Assembly (NCBI RefSeq): GCF_964656455.1 | Contig: NC_135719.1 | Coordinates: forward strand, 5,559,163 to 5,623,162 | Length of the DNA stretch: 64,000 nt | Direction of reading: 5' to 3' | Source: Halichoerus grypus | Lineage: Eukaryota > Chordata > Mammalia > Carnivora > Phocidae | Shown: positions 47,101 through 56,399 of the stretch, one piece after another | Layout: each line of letters begins with the position of its first letter | Numbering within the stretch: position 1 is the first letter of the stretch | Position numbers and translations under genes: made by a program | The notes under the pieces: model-generated | The model's database searches: none | What the model saw: the letters and a program-made list of their open reading frames with translations, nothing else | What the model was told of the DNA's origin: nothing

Positions 47101-48643
47101 CAAGCAGAAGGACAGGAGGACTCATTCAGGCAGGGACCATGGCCCCTTTAGGCTCTTGGGTCCGGAGGTTGTACCTGAAACCTCTTCATGTCCATGACTC
47201 GTTCCAGTGAGACAGAGCAGTCTGTCCAGTACACAGTCCATTCTTCGTCCTCCCCCACCTCCTTCAGGCCACACATTTGGGCTGCCCGACGCACTGTGGA
47301 GAGAGGGAGATCAGCGGGGCCAGCCGAGACATGGCAGCAAGCCTTGGGATTGTAGCTGGGTCAGGTAAGGAAGAGACTCGACCAGAGAGTAGGCTGAAGA
47401 CGGAGGTGGTTCTTACCTCAGTGCTGCAGCTTAATTACCATGTGACAATTCCAAGGTCATGGGGCTGTCAGGGCCCTTCCAAAATCTGTGACAGAGAAAA
47501 CTAGAGCCTGGCTCTCTGCTCCTGTCAGTACTCTGTCTCTCAATTGGGATGGTTTCTGACCCGCAGAGCCGACCCTCCGGGGGGGTCACACTGGCACCTC
47601 CCACACTGGGTGGCCCCGTGGCGGCCCCGTGGTGATGGCAGTGGGCACAGGAGGAGACGAAAAGATAGATGATCTAGCTGGTCATTTTTTTCTTTTAATT
47701 CCTGAAGCCCCCTCAAGGGCTTCCTTGAAAAAAACCCGTATTGACCTGTTCTCATCTCAATTCTGGTAAAATCTGGGAAGGGCAGGGCAATGGTGACCTT
47801 CAGTCACTTTTTTTCTTGCTAGCTAACTGGGGGATTTCCACCCTACCACTAAGACTAAGTGTAACCGTGGTAACTCAGCTGCTAGTAGCTCAGTTATAGG
47901 CCAGCCCAGCAAGATGCAGGGGCTGGGAGCCTGACTGCGGGACCATCCCCACAGCAAAACCTGCATGTGCCCTCTTACGCGCAGTGGTGTGTGAGTGAGC
48001 TGGGTGCTTACCGCTCTCATACTTGCAGTTGGTCAGGTTGATGGCCAGGGGTCTGGAATGGAGGAATAATGGAAATCAGGCAGAGTGGGATAAAGGACAG
48101 ACCCTGGGCTGCGAGGCACCTGACACATCGACAATGCAATTCATTTTCTCTGAAAGCCACTTAAAGACCAGGATGATAGAAATGTGCTGAAAATGCAAAC
48201 CAAGCCAGCTCAAATGGTTCAGAATTTTGTGTTTTTGTACTACCAAAAGGTTAATGATGTTCCTGTATTCCCTGTCCTCTTTTGCAGATTAAAGGGAAGA
48301 CCGCCCAACTGCTGAAGGGAGGCCAAGGGGTGACTCTCTTCTGGAGCCAGGCAGGTGAGGGGGCCCAGGCACCTGTCTGTTACCTGCGTTTCCGCCTTCT
48401 CTTTCTCCTGCCAACTTCTAAGTCATCTGAGTCAGCTGGGGCTATGATTTTCTTTGGAATTTTCTTGGCTACAATAGATAAGGGAACTCCATCCCCAAAT
48501 TCCTTATAGTCAGCCTTTGAGAGTTCCTGCTGAGGAGAGTCAGAAGGGATGGTAGCTTCCCCTTGAACACACTCCTCCTCGGATTCCTCTTCCTCAACGT
48601 AGTCTTCCTCCGATTCGCTGGTCTTACAGGGATTTGGCTCCAT
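38176..48643 (-). CDS. TTLL13: TTLL13, tubulin polyglutamylase, complete and open
   Basis: TTLL13 adds glutamate chains to tubulin tails; its TTL domain has an ATP-grasp fold, and expression in mammals is testis-biased. Fourteen coding exons on the minus strand: 48643-48384, 48052-48012, 47293-47175, 45271-45141, 44898-44742, 44353-44210, 43858-43773, 43503-43272, 42803-42619, 40818-40633, 40333-40153, 39849-39670, 39078-38775, 38432-38176. All introns are GT-AG and phases close to 820 codons plus stop (human about 815). Landmarks are an acidic N-terminus, the basic RRKRRRKRR stretch, KPDSGCQGRGIFI (from residue 203, nucleotide binding), FKFDMRIYVL, MHLTNYAINK (289) and FDILLDHKLKPWLLEVNHSP (ending at 395), which carries the metal-binding Glu and Asn. 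The C-terminal half is a Glu/Lys-rich helix-forming tail. The human locus was long labelled TTLL13P; here nothing is broken. Confidence 0.96.
41357..41556 (-). repeat. CAN-SINE
   Basis: Full-length minus-strand element ending GAGCCACCCAGGCGCCCC. Confidence 0.9.
41568..41660 (-). repeat. Short old CAN-SINE
   Basis: Early-type element ('taatctctacacccaacgtg', 'gagaacaagagtcacata'), truncated at its head side. Confidence 0.7.
41693..41745. repeat. Near-perfect palindrome
   Basis: The left arm starts GGACTTATTAAACAAACATA and the right arm ends TATGTTTGTTTAGTAAGTCC. The arms (about 26 nt) meet at GGGCGCCCC with almost no loop and one internal mismatch. It can form a long hairpin. Confidence 0.9.
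44425..44625 (+). repeat. MIR/L2-type fragment
   Basis: It resembles a mammal-wide repeat: 'aactcatttaatttccatag', 'caaatgaagaaactaaggca', 'cccaagatcacacctctaag'. Confidence 0.65.
45387..45584 (+). repeat. CAN-SINE
   Basis: GGGGCTCCTGGGTGGCTCAG head and AAATAAATAAAATCCT tail. AAGTCAC lies on both sides. Confidence 0.88.
45811..46010 (+). repeat. CAN-SINE
   Basis: Perfect 17-bp duplication AAGAATAATTGGTGCGT at 45,794-45,810 and 46,011-46,027. Confidence 0.93.
46180..46370 (+). repeat. MIR SINE fragment
   Basis: It resembles the MIR 3' half: 'actcgctagctgcag', 'tttttgaggatttaatgagg' and 'aaagcacttaatacagtgac'. Confidence 0.7.
46589..46700 (+). repeat. Short old CAN-SINE
   Basis: Early-type element with GTGTGTGACTCTTGATCTCC and an A-run tail. 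Confidence 0.78.
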
Positions 48644-49099
48644 CCTCTTAGGTTCTGAGGAGAGAGGGGTGAGAGTGAAATATGTATCAGAGCTTCCTTC
48701 CTCCAGGCCCAGGAAGGCCTGCAGGAGTCCGTGCAAAGGACCTCCTTCATGGTGTTATAGGGGAACGTTGCTGCCCCCTCAGAACAGAACAATCCCACTG
48801 CAGAATGGGATGGTTTCCAAGTAGGCAATGTGGGCCGGGGAATGCCTATGAAATGTTGGATTCTCCGACAATCCCTGATCATCCAAGATCACCCCTCCAT
48901 ACAACACGCTGGGGTGCACGCAGAAGCTGGACAGAGCTGGCAGGCACCACGACCATGGCTTTTTTATTCCTGAATGGGAAGGGGGATGGCTGGGCTCTGG
49001 GGGGACCTTCGATTTTAAAATAGAGCTGAAGACCAAAGGTCCCCTAAGCCGGCCCTTTCTCTGTCTCATGACTCAGTTTCTCCATGTGTACACACTGGC

Positions 49100-49880
49100 A
49101 CTTGATGGCTAAGACCCCTTGGGCTCTGCTGGCAGAGGGGGAGCCCCTGGCGGGCACTGCCCACCCGAGATTCCGAGGAGAGGGGAGGGGCTGCTGGGTC
49201 CGCCCCTAGCGGTCCGAGGCTGGTCTCAGGTGGTCGCTCATGTCCACCCTTCGCCCGGCTCCTGCTCCTTCCCGGGCGTCGCTGGGCCTCCGGGACCGCC
49301 TCCTCGTTCCACAGGACTGGCTGTCCCCGCCGATCGCGAGGGGGAGCCCGCTCCCCCCCCTTCCGGGGTTCGCTCCTAGCTCGGAGATCCCGGCGGCGGC
49401 GGCGCCTCCTTGAGCAAGCCCGCAGCCGCCGCCGCCGCCGTCGCCATGGACACGAGGGCGGCCCCCATTGGAGAAGCGTTCTGGGGGCGGGGCCTTCCCG
49501 GAACCACACCCACTCGGGCGCGGGCCGAGGCCATCTTGCGCGCGGGCGGAAACGCCTGCCCCGGGCGTGGTGGCGTCGCGGTCGGGGCCGCGCGTCTGCG
49601 GCGGCTCTCGGGGCGCATCAGCCGGGACCTGCAGTCCCTCCGCGTTCGCGCCGCTTCGCGCACGTCTCCCCGCAGCCTCTTTGGCCAAGCCTGCGCTGGG
49701 GACAGACACCTGCTTGCCTGCCTTCAGTGTTTGCGTGACCTGGGTTGAACCCGCTCGGCGCTCGGGAGGAGCCGTGAGCAGCGCTCGGCCTGCTGCGCTG
49801 AGTAGCAGAGCGGCCTCCTCGTGGCGCTCCTTCACCGTCGCCGTCACTGCTCCTCCTGCCGTCCTTACCCTCTGACCACC
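49100..49880 (-). promoter_or_regulatory. CpG island upstream of TTLL13
   Basis: Strongly CpG-rich sequence with GCC-trinucleotide repeats (about 49,390-49,445) and a YY1-type site GCCATCTTG (49,530). It starts about 450 bp upstream of the TTLL13 exon whose acceptor is at 48,655-48,656, so a non-coding TTLL13 first exon probably lies here; a good minus-strand donor (GAGG/GTAAGG) is at about 49,868. Open frames in the island on both strands look like GC-rich chance frames. Confidence 0.55.
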
Positions 49881-50249
49881 GACTTGTCATTTTAAGACTA
49901 TCCCGTGTGCCTGAATCTAGAGGACACTTTAAAATCTCCCTCCTTTAAAAACACGTGGGCACTGTTGGATCCATACATTTCTTGCTGTTTCTTCAGCATA
50001 TATTCTGTTACTCCCTTCTTGAAATGCTTTGGAGTCCCTTGCCTTCCAGGATTATCATTTTTTTCTCATTCTTCGCACAAATATTGAGCGTTCCAGGTAC
50101 GATTCTGGGACCTGAACCATCACCAATTCTTGCCTGAATTTGCCACCGTGCAGCAACCTCTTAATTGGACTCTGATTGTTCTTCCCTGCTCTACCCCCAT
50201 CCATGACAGCTTAAGTATTCTTTCTAATGCAAATTGGATACTCCCCAGT

Positions 50250-50783
50250 TTAAAACTCTTCAAGGTTTCCCAATAGATTAAATCCAAAACCCCTTGGTTA
50301 TATGGGCCCTCTACCAAAATGCAAGCAGAGGTGGAGAGGTGCTGGGCTAGATCATGCCTTCCTATCTTTCTGTGGTGCTGGAAGGTGAGTATGGAGGGTC
50401 CCCTAAGTTTTCCACACTTCAGCTTAGAAATAGCTTCTGAATTCCCTTCTTGACAATTCGTGAGCTATATAAACAGCTGAGAAGTACCACCATAAAGAAA
50501 AGCTACTTCACGCCCCCACCCCATCTTTTTTTTTTTTTTTTTAAAGATTTTATTTATTTATTTGAGAGAGAGAGAATGAGAGAGAGCACATGAGAGGGGG
50601 GAGGGTCAGAGGGAGAAGCAGACTCCCCGCCGAGCAGGGAGCCTGATGTGGGACTCGATCCAGGGACTCTAGGATCATGACCTGAGCCGAAGGCAGTTGC
50701 TTAACCAATTGAGCCACCCAGGCGCCCCTCCCCCCACCCCATCTTATGGAAAAACTTAGTTTGGCCAGAGAAGGCTTTCCTCT
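50250..50783 (+). repeat. Local duplication, left copy
   Basis: It matches 52,246-52,779 base for base as far as I can read, with a constant offset of 1,996 and no indel, including a 17-T run. It contains an ancient-repeat segment and a complete minus-strand CAN-SINE. The ancient repeat runs unbroken through the left edge, so this is probably the source copy. Confidence 0.9.
50524..50730 (-). repeat. CAN-SINE (in left duplication copy)
   Basis: Minus-strand element with a 17-T run, ending GAGCCACCCAGGCGCCCC. Confidence 0.92.
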
Positions 50784-51707
50784 GAACAGCAGTCCTGGGG
50801 GAAAAACCTGGTATTTGGGCTCATCACCTGGGACACAAAGTCCCCTTTGCTGTAATGGTCATCTGTACTTCCTTCAGACTGAGCGAGCAACACAAAGTGA
50901 TGCTACTGGAGCTTGTATACGCAAAGGCTCACAGAAGCATGAGCTAAAATTACTGCGATGTGCCAAAAAGAGGAAGTTGACCCCAAATTTTTTATAGGAA
51001 TTTAAATGTCAAATATATATTTAAATGTAAATGTTAAACTTTTTTTTAAATGAACTTTTTTTTTTTCGTGGTACATATTCTGCCTTAACCCAGTGAGACT
51101 TTATAACATCTTCTGGGATATACAACCCTAAAATTCTATGTAAAAACTTCAGACAAGGCCTGGACAGAGAAAGCCAGCTACCCAGGGACCTGACCCTCAG
51201 CTCAGCGCCTGTCACCTGTTAAGGACACCACCACTACTATGGGGGCCGTTGTCTAGAGAGGCAGTCACCAGTGCAGAGCCAGCCTCTGGCCGCCGACCAC
51301 CGGGGCTGCGGTCCTGACCCCAGCACTTGTGAGCTGTCTGGCCTCAGACGAGTTGCCAGACCTCTGCTCTGCCAGCCTGTTCTTGGTAAATGGCGGTATT
51401 CAAGTCGTGAAGATGCCTTTTTCACACGAGATGATGCACAGGAGGAACACTCAACTCAGTGCTGGGGGCTGGAGGGAAATTCAAGGTTGGCCAGGCAGGG
51501 GGGAAGGTGCCCGAAGAAGGGCCTATGCGGGAGCAAGACCGAATGGAGGGGAGGGTTGAAGAAACGGTCATTGGAGGCAGGCGAGGGGAGAACACGCAGA
51601 GAGGAGAGGGCAGAAGAAGTGGGGGCACAATGCCAGAGGCACTTGACCTATTACTTTGTCAAGACTTGATATGAAAAGTCTATATATAAAGTCAGGAATA
51701 CATCACT

Positions 51708-51903
51708 CTTTTTTTAATATTTTTATTTATTTATGAGCGAGACGGCGAGCACACACACAGGAGCAGAGGGAGGGGCAGAGGGAGAGGGAGAAGCAGGCTC
51801 CCCACCGAGCAGGGAGCCCGATGCAGGGCTCAATCCCAGGACCCTGGGATCATGACCTGAGCCGAAGACAAACGCTCAAGTGACTTAGCCACCCAGGAAC
51901 CAC
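51708..51903 (-). repeat. CAN-SINE
   Basis: Minus-strand element whose terminal sequence is altered to CCACCCAGGAACCA. Confidence 0.85.
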
Positions 51904-51927
51904 AGGGTATGTAACTCTTGTGCATTC

Positions 51928-52099
51928 TCTTTTTTTGTTTGTTTTTTAAAAAGATTTATTTTAGAACACGTGTGCATATGTGTGTGGGGGGTGGGCAGGG
52001 GGAGAGGGCGAGAACCTCAAGCAGACTCTGCACTGAGCCCGGTGGGGGGCTTGATCCCACAACCCTGAGATCAGGACCTGAGCCGGCCAGGCGCCCCCC
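51928..52099 (-). repeat. CAN-SINE, shortened
   Basis: Minus-strand element lacking part of the tRNA-like head: CCTGAGCC joins directly to GGCCAGGCGCCCCC. Confidence 0.82.
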
Positions 52100-52245
52100 A
52101 CTCCCTTCTTAGTAACAGGTCTGACATCCCTGAGGCTTGTCCAAGAGGAAAAATGAGAAGCAGATACATTCATGACGGCTCATTCATTCGATTTATTCTA
52201 AGGTTTCTTCTCTTTAGAGATCACTTGTCAGTTCTTTATCCCTCC

Positions 52246-52779
52246 TTAAAACTCTTCAAGGTTTCCCAATAGATTAAATCCAAAACCCCTTGGTTATATG
52301 GGCCCTCTACCAAAATGCAAGCAGAGGTGGAGAGGTGCTGGGCTAGATCATGCCTTCCTATCTTTCTGTGGTGCTGGAAGGTGAGTATGGAGGGTCCCCT
52401 AAGTTTTCCACACTTCAGCTTAGAAATAGCTTCTGAATTCCCTTCTTGACAATTCGTGAGCTATATAAACAGCTGAGAAGTACCACCATAAAGAAAAGCT
52501 ACTTCACGCCCCCACCCCATCTTTTTTTTTTTTTTTTTAAAGATTTTATTTATTTATTTGAGAGAGAGAGAATGAGAGAGAGCACATGAGAGGGGGGAGG
52601 GTCAGAGGGAGAAGCAGACTCCCCGCCGAGCAGGGAGCCTGATGTGGGACTCGATCCAGGGACTCTAGGATCATGACCTGAGCCGAAGGCAGTTGCTTAA
52701 CCAATTGAGCCACCCAGGCGCCCCTCCCCCCACCCCATCTTATGGAAAAACTTAGTTTGGCCAGAGAAGGCTTTCCTCT
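52246..52779 (+). repeat. Local duplication, right copy
   Basis: Second copy of 50,250-50,783. It ends about 140 bp downstream of the GDPGP1 stop codon and so probably lies in or just beyond the GDPGP1 3'UTR. Its right edge runs into a fold-back palindrome. Confidence 0.9.
52520..52726 (-). repeat. CAN-SINE (in right duplication copy)
   Basis: Same element as 50,524-50,730. It is in sense orientation to GDPGP1, and its AATAAA units lie about 375 bp after the GDPGP1 stop. Confidence 0.92.
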
Positions 52780-52820
52780 TGGAAAAGCCTTCTCTGGCCA
52801 AACTAAGTTTTTCCATAAGA
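52738..52820. repeat. Fold-back palindrome
   Basis: The left arm (CTTATGGAAAAACTTAGTTT onward through GGCTTTCC) is followed after about 4 nt by its inverted copy (from GGAAAAGCC to the final AAACTAAGTTTTTCCATAAG). The arms are 38-39 nt with a single one-base bulge. The right arm is absent next to the left duplication copy. Confidence 0.93.
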
Positions 52821-52920
52821 AAAACTTGGGCTGAGACGGGTAAGGTGGCAGTCATGGAAGCCCAAACGACCACGTGCAAAGGGACTTAGACCAGGTAGAA
52901 AATAAATACTTCCAGAAGGC

Positions 52921-54078
52921 TCACTGCTCGTCCTGGGCTATCACGGCCACCAGGGCTGCCCGTACTTCTTCCGCCTGGGCCGAGGGCAGCAGACAGTCTT
53001 GAATGAGGGCCAGAGCGGCCGCCTCTGTCAGACTGCCGAAATCCCGGGACGTTTTGACAGGGAGGTGCCCGGCCAGCTCACAGAGGGCGACATTGAACGC
53101 CTCGTCTTCCTTTACCCCAAAGCTGGACTTCCGGGCCCACAGAATTACTCGGACGCCTGTGAGAGCGGAGGAGGGTGATGTCTCTCCAGGTGGGGCCCCC
53201 CGGGTCACAAATAAATTATGGGCAATCTCGTGGTCGGCCAGGTAGTCAGTGGCCCGACACACCCTGCCTATCAGGGCTTCCAGGTCCGGCCCCGGCCCGC
53301 CTGTGTAGAAGAGGAAGCCGGGAGCTGCGAGGGCCCGGAGCAGATGCACACGGCCGCCAGGGTCCAGGGGCTCGCTCGGCGCCCCCTCCACGGGCAGTCT
53401 GCGGGCCAGGTAGTAGCCGTGCAGGTGCAGGTGGTTCACCGAGGCCAGGCCCCCCAGGCTGTTGAAGCCGACGCGGAAGCCCGGGTGTGAGCTCAGCAGC
53501 ACGGCCTCGACGCCGGCCCGCAGCGCGCCCGGCAGCAGGCGCTGGGGGAGCCCGCGGGGGGGGTCGGGCACCAGCAGCACGTGGCCCCACTCCAGGGGGC
53601 TGACATTGATCATGACCAGGATGTCCTCCTGCCGGAGAGCACCTGGGACATCGGGCTCCCGGAGCAAACGGAAGAGCACTTCTCCTGGCCGGACCTTGTT
53701 GAAGTTAAACTGTTCAGGGTCAAACGCCTGCTTCACACTCCGGATGTTCTGGGGGCGCCTCCTCTGCACGCCTCGCTCCACATTCAGCTGAGCCACCAAA
53801 CCCACAGCACCAGGGAGGGTCTGGGTCTGCAGCTCCCCCAGGCGGTAGCGGAAGAGCCCCAGGTCCATGCGCTGCCTCCAGGCGGAGCAGAGAGCAGAGT
53901 CGAAGCGAGACGGCGGCGGCGTGTCCGGGAGGCCGGGGGCAGTGCTAGGCCACTGAATCCCTTCCAGCACAAGCTCCTTCTGCCCGTAGACAAAGTCAGG
54001 GATGCCTTGCTCTTCCCAGTCCTTACTGTTTGGAGGGAGCAGATAGGAAGGCTCATTTGAATCCTGTGGAGCGGCCAT
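52921..54078 (-). CDS. GDPGP1: GDPGP1, GDP-D-glucose phosphorylase 1
   Basis: This cytosolic enzyme phosphorolyses GDP-D-glucose to GDP and glucose-1-phosphate, removing a mis-made nucleotide sugar. The entire 385-codon CDS lies in one exon, equal to the human protein length. The HIT-superfamily motif HLHLH is at residues 216-220 ([12 protein letters not shown]), with His218 the expected nucleophile. The ATG has a strong context (GCGCCATGG) and lies 9 nt after an acceptor (TTTCAG, exon start at 54,087), so upstream exons are non-coding. Those first exons were not located; they probably start in the CpG island near 60.2 kb, giving an intron of about 6 kb. The CDS is G+C-rich and intact. Confidence 0.96.
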   Translation of the reverse strand: MAAPQDSNEPSYLLPPNSKDWEEQGIPDFVYGQKELVLEGIQWPSTAPGLPDTPPPSRFDSALCSAWRQRMDLGLFRYRLGELQTQTLPGAVGLVAQLNVERGVQRRRPQNIRSVKQAFDPEQFNFNKVRPGEVLFRLLREPDVPGALRQEDILVMINVSPLEWGHVLLVPDPPRGLPQRLLPGALRAGVEAVLLSSHPGFRVGFNSLGGLASVNHLHLHGYYLARRLPVEGAPSEPLDPGGRVHLLRALAAPGFLFYTGGPGPDLEALIGRVCRATDYLADHEIAHNLFVTRGAPPGETSPSSALTGVRVILWARKSSFGVKEDEAFNVALCELAGHLPVKTSRDFGSLTEAAALALIQDCLLPSAQAEEVRAALVAVIAQDEQ

Positions 54079-54139
54079 GGCGCTGACCTGAAACAGTCAT
54101 AAGAGGTGAAAAATACATGATGTTGTCCCACTTCTAGAA

Positions 54140-54346
54140 ATTTTATTTTATTTATTTTTACAGATTTTATTTATTTATTTGATAGAGAGAGAGCGCGCGC
54201 GTGCGCACACAAGCAGGGCGAGCGGGAGAAGGAGAAGCAGACTCCCACTGAGCAAGAAGCCCTATGTGGGACTCGATCCCAGGACCCTGGGATCACGACC
54301 TGAGTCGAAGGCAGACGCTTACTTGACTGAGCCACCCAGGCGCCCC
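54140..54346 (-). repeat. CAN-SINE
   Basis: Minus-strand element with a CG/GC dinucleotide-rich spot near 54,192-54,206. Confidence 0.9.
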
Positions 54347-54440
54347 TATTGAGTCAACTTTCTTAATGGAAGAAAAAAATCTTTAAAGATAAAATACAAC
54401 CCTTATTCCAATGCCCGGAAAAAAATCATTTACATTCAGC

Positions 54441-54629
54441 TTTTTTTAAGATTTTATTTATTTATTTGAGAGAGACAGAAAGGGAGAGGGAAGGTGAGAG
54501 GGAAGGTGAGAGAGAGAAGCAGCCTCTCCAGTAAGCAGGGAGCCCGACACGGAGCTCGATCCCAGGACCCTAAAATCATGACCTGAGTCGAAGGCAGACG
54601 CTTAACCGACTGAGCCACCCAGGCGCCCC
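54441..54629 (-). repeat. CAN-SINE
   Basis: Minus-strand element. CAGCTTTTTTT lies at both ends as target duplication. A GGGAAGGTGAGA unit is repeated inside. Confidence 0.9.
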
Positions 54630-54631
54630 AG

Positions 54632-54712
54632 CTTTTTTTTTTTAAATTAAGTAATCTCTATGCCCAATGTGGGGCTGGAACTCACGACCCTGAGATTAAA
54701 AGTCACATGCTC
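54632..54712 (-). repeat. Short old CAN-SINE
   Basis: Early-type element ('taatctctatgcccaatgtg') directly beside the younger copy, which used its T-run as target. Confidence 0.75.
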
Positions 54713-54907
54713 CGGGTGCCTGGGTGGCTCAGTCAGTTGAGCATCGGACTCTTGATTTTGGCTCGGGTCATGATCTTGGGGTCGTGGGATTGAGCCCCAT
54801 GTTGGGTTCCATGCTCAGCTCGGAGTCTGCTTGGGATTCTCTCTCGCTTTCTCCCTGCCCCTCCCCCCACTCACCCTCTCTAAATAAATAAATAAATAAA
54901 TAAATAA
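54713..54907 (+). repeat. CAN-SINE
   Basis: GGGTGCCTGGGTGGCTCAG head and an (AATA)n tail of six or more units. Confidence 0.88.
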
Positions 54908-54909
54908 CA

Positions 54910-55070
54910 TATAGGTTGTTGCCAGTTTCATATCTGTTTGTTGCAATGAACATCCTGTGTATCTGTTTCCAGACATGTTTTTATTTTTCTTTAAAATAAA
55001 ATCCCAACCACTGGGTCAGGCTTTTGACACACACTCTATCAAACTGCCCTCCAGAAAACTAGCAGTGTTC
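54910..55070 (-). repeat. LINE-1 fragment (old)
   Basis: It resembles a reverse-strand L1 3' region ('tgcaatgaacatcctgtgta', 'atcaaactgccctccagaaa'). Confidence 0.6.
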
Positions 55071-55567
55071 CATTGTATAAGAATGGCCGGGGTTTCAAAG
55101 CCGTCTACTCCTTTTATGGGAACAGCTTTCCCACTGTTCGGTAGGGATTCCAAATGGCCAGGCAGAGAGCCATTTGGGTGAGGATGGCCCAGTACGTGCG
55201 TAAGTGCCACGGCCAATCCTTCAGGGGGAAATGGATGGCTACCTTCATCTCCCACGGGGCCCCTGGAGCCCTGTGGACCCGGAGGTGTCAGGGACAAGGG
55301 CCTGCTGTTGGCTCAGACAGGACTTCACAAGGAGGCTCACCTCAGCAGAGCTGCTTTGCTTCACTTCAAGTCTGGGTTCCCTCAGCTCTGCTGGTCCAGA
55401 AACTTCACATGAATAAAACAGAAAGGAAACATTAAAAAACATACAAAATGAGCTATCAAAAGTTGAGTTTAAAGGGTATAGAGTTTCAGTTTTTTAAGAT
55501 GAGAAAGTTGTAGAGATTGGTTACACAATAATGTGAATATACTTATCACTACCGAACTGTACACTTA

Positions 55568-55751
55568 GGGGCGCCTGGGGGGCTCAGTCAGTTGAGTGTC
55601 TGACTCTTAGTTTCAGCTCAGGTCATGATCTCAAGGTCGTGAGATGGACTGAGCCTGTGTTGTGCTCCGTGCTCAGTGGGGAGTCTGCCTGAGATTTTCT
55701 CTCCCTCTGCCCCTCCCCCCACCCGGTCTTTCTCCCTCTTTAAAATAAATC
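55568..55751 (+). repeat. CAN-SINE, array member 1
   Basis: First of four head-to-tail plus-strand elements between 55,568 and 56,390. Confidence 0.9.
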
Positions 55752-55753
55752 TT

Positions 55754-55940
55754 GAGGCGCCTGGGTGGCTCAGTCAGTTAGCCATCTGCCTTTGGCTCAG
55801 GTCATGATCCCAGGGTCCTGGGATGGAGCCCCGCATGCGGCTCCCTGCTCAGCTGGGAACCTGCTTCTCCCTTTTCCCCCCGCTTGTGCTCTCTCTCTGT
55901 GTCAAATAAATAAATAAATAAGATCTTAAAAAAATAAAAT
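55754..55940 (+). repeat. CAN-SINE, array member 2
   Basis: GAGGCGCCTGGGTGGCTCAG head, joined directly to the tail of member 1. Confidence 0.9.
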
Positions 55941-55941
55941 A

Positions 55942-56197
55942 GGGGTGCCTGGGTGGCTTAGTCGTTGGGCGTCTGCCTTCGGCTCGGGTCATGATCCCAG
56001 GGTCCTGGGATCGAGCCCCGCATTGGGCTCCCTGCTCGATGGGAAGCCTGTTTCTCCCTCTCCCTCTCCCCCTGCTTGTGTTCCCTCTCTCACCATGTCT
56101 CTCTCTGTCAAATAAATAAATTTAAAAATCTTAAAAAATAATAATAAAATAAAATTAAAAATAAAATAAATAAATCTTTACCAAAAAAAAAAAAGAA
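55942..56197 (+). repeat. CAN-SINE, array member 3
   Basis: GGGGTGCCTGGGTGGCTTAG head and a long A/T-rich tail of AATAA/AAAT units. Confidence 0.9.
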
Positions 56198-56207
56198 AAG
56201 AAAAAGT

Positions 56208-56390
56208 GGGGCGCCTGGGTGGCTCAGTTGGTTAAGCGACTGCCTTCAGCTCAGGTCATGATCCTGGAGTCCCGGGATCAGGATCAGGCTCCCCGCTCAG
56301 TGGGGAGTCTGTTTCTCCCTCTGACCCTCCCCTCTCTTGTGCTCTCTCTCTCTCAAATAAATAAATAAAACCTTAAAAAAAAAAAAAAAG
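56208..56390 (+). repeat. CAN-SINE, array member 4
   Basis: GGGGCGCCTGGGTGGCTCAG head. A small internal duplication (GGGATCAGGATCAGGCTCC) replaces part of the usual B-box-proximal sequence. Confidence 0.9.
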
Positions 56391-56399
56391 TAACCGCTA

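Larger units (their letters stand above)
49890..52190. other. Repeat-rich gap between TTLL13 and GDPGP1
   Basis: This gap holds an ancient repeat (about 49,900-50,520), the left copy of a 534-bp duplication (50,250-50,783), three minus-strand CAN-SINEs (50,524; 51,708; 51,928) and apparently unique sequence from 50,790 to 51,700. No gene was recognised. Confidence 0.6.

Noticed and set aside
49206..49847. 213-codon minus frame and plus-strand frames in the 49-kb CpG island
   Set aside because: Low-complexity GC-rich frames. A non-coding TTLL13 first exon is more likely than a new protein gene.
55568..56390. CRISPR-like regular repeats
   Set aside because: The repetition comes from four CAN-SINEs of different subtypes. 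There are no short repeats with unique spacers, and this is a vertebrate genome.
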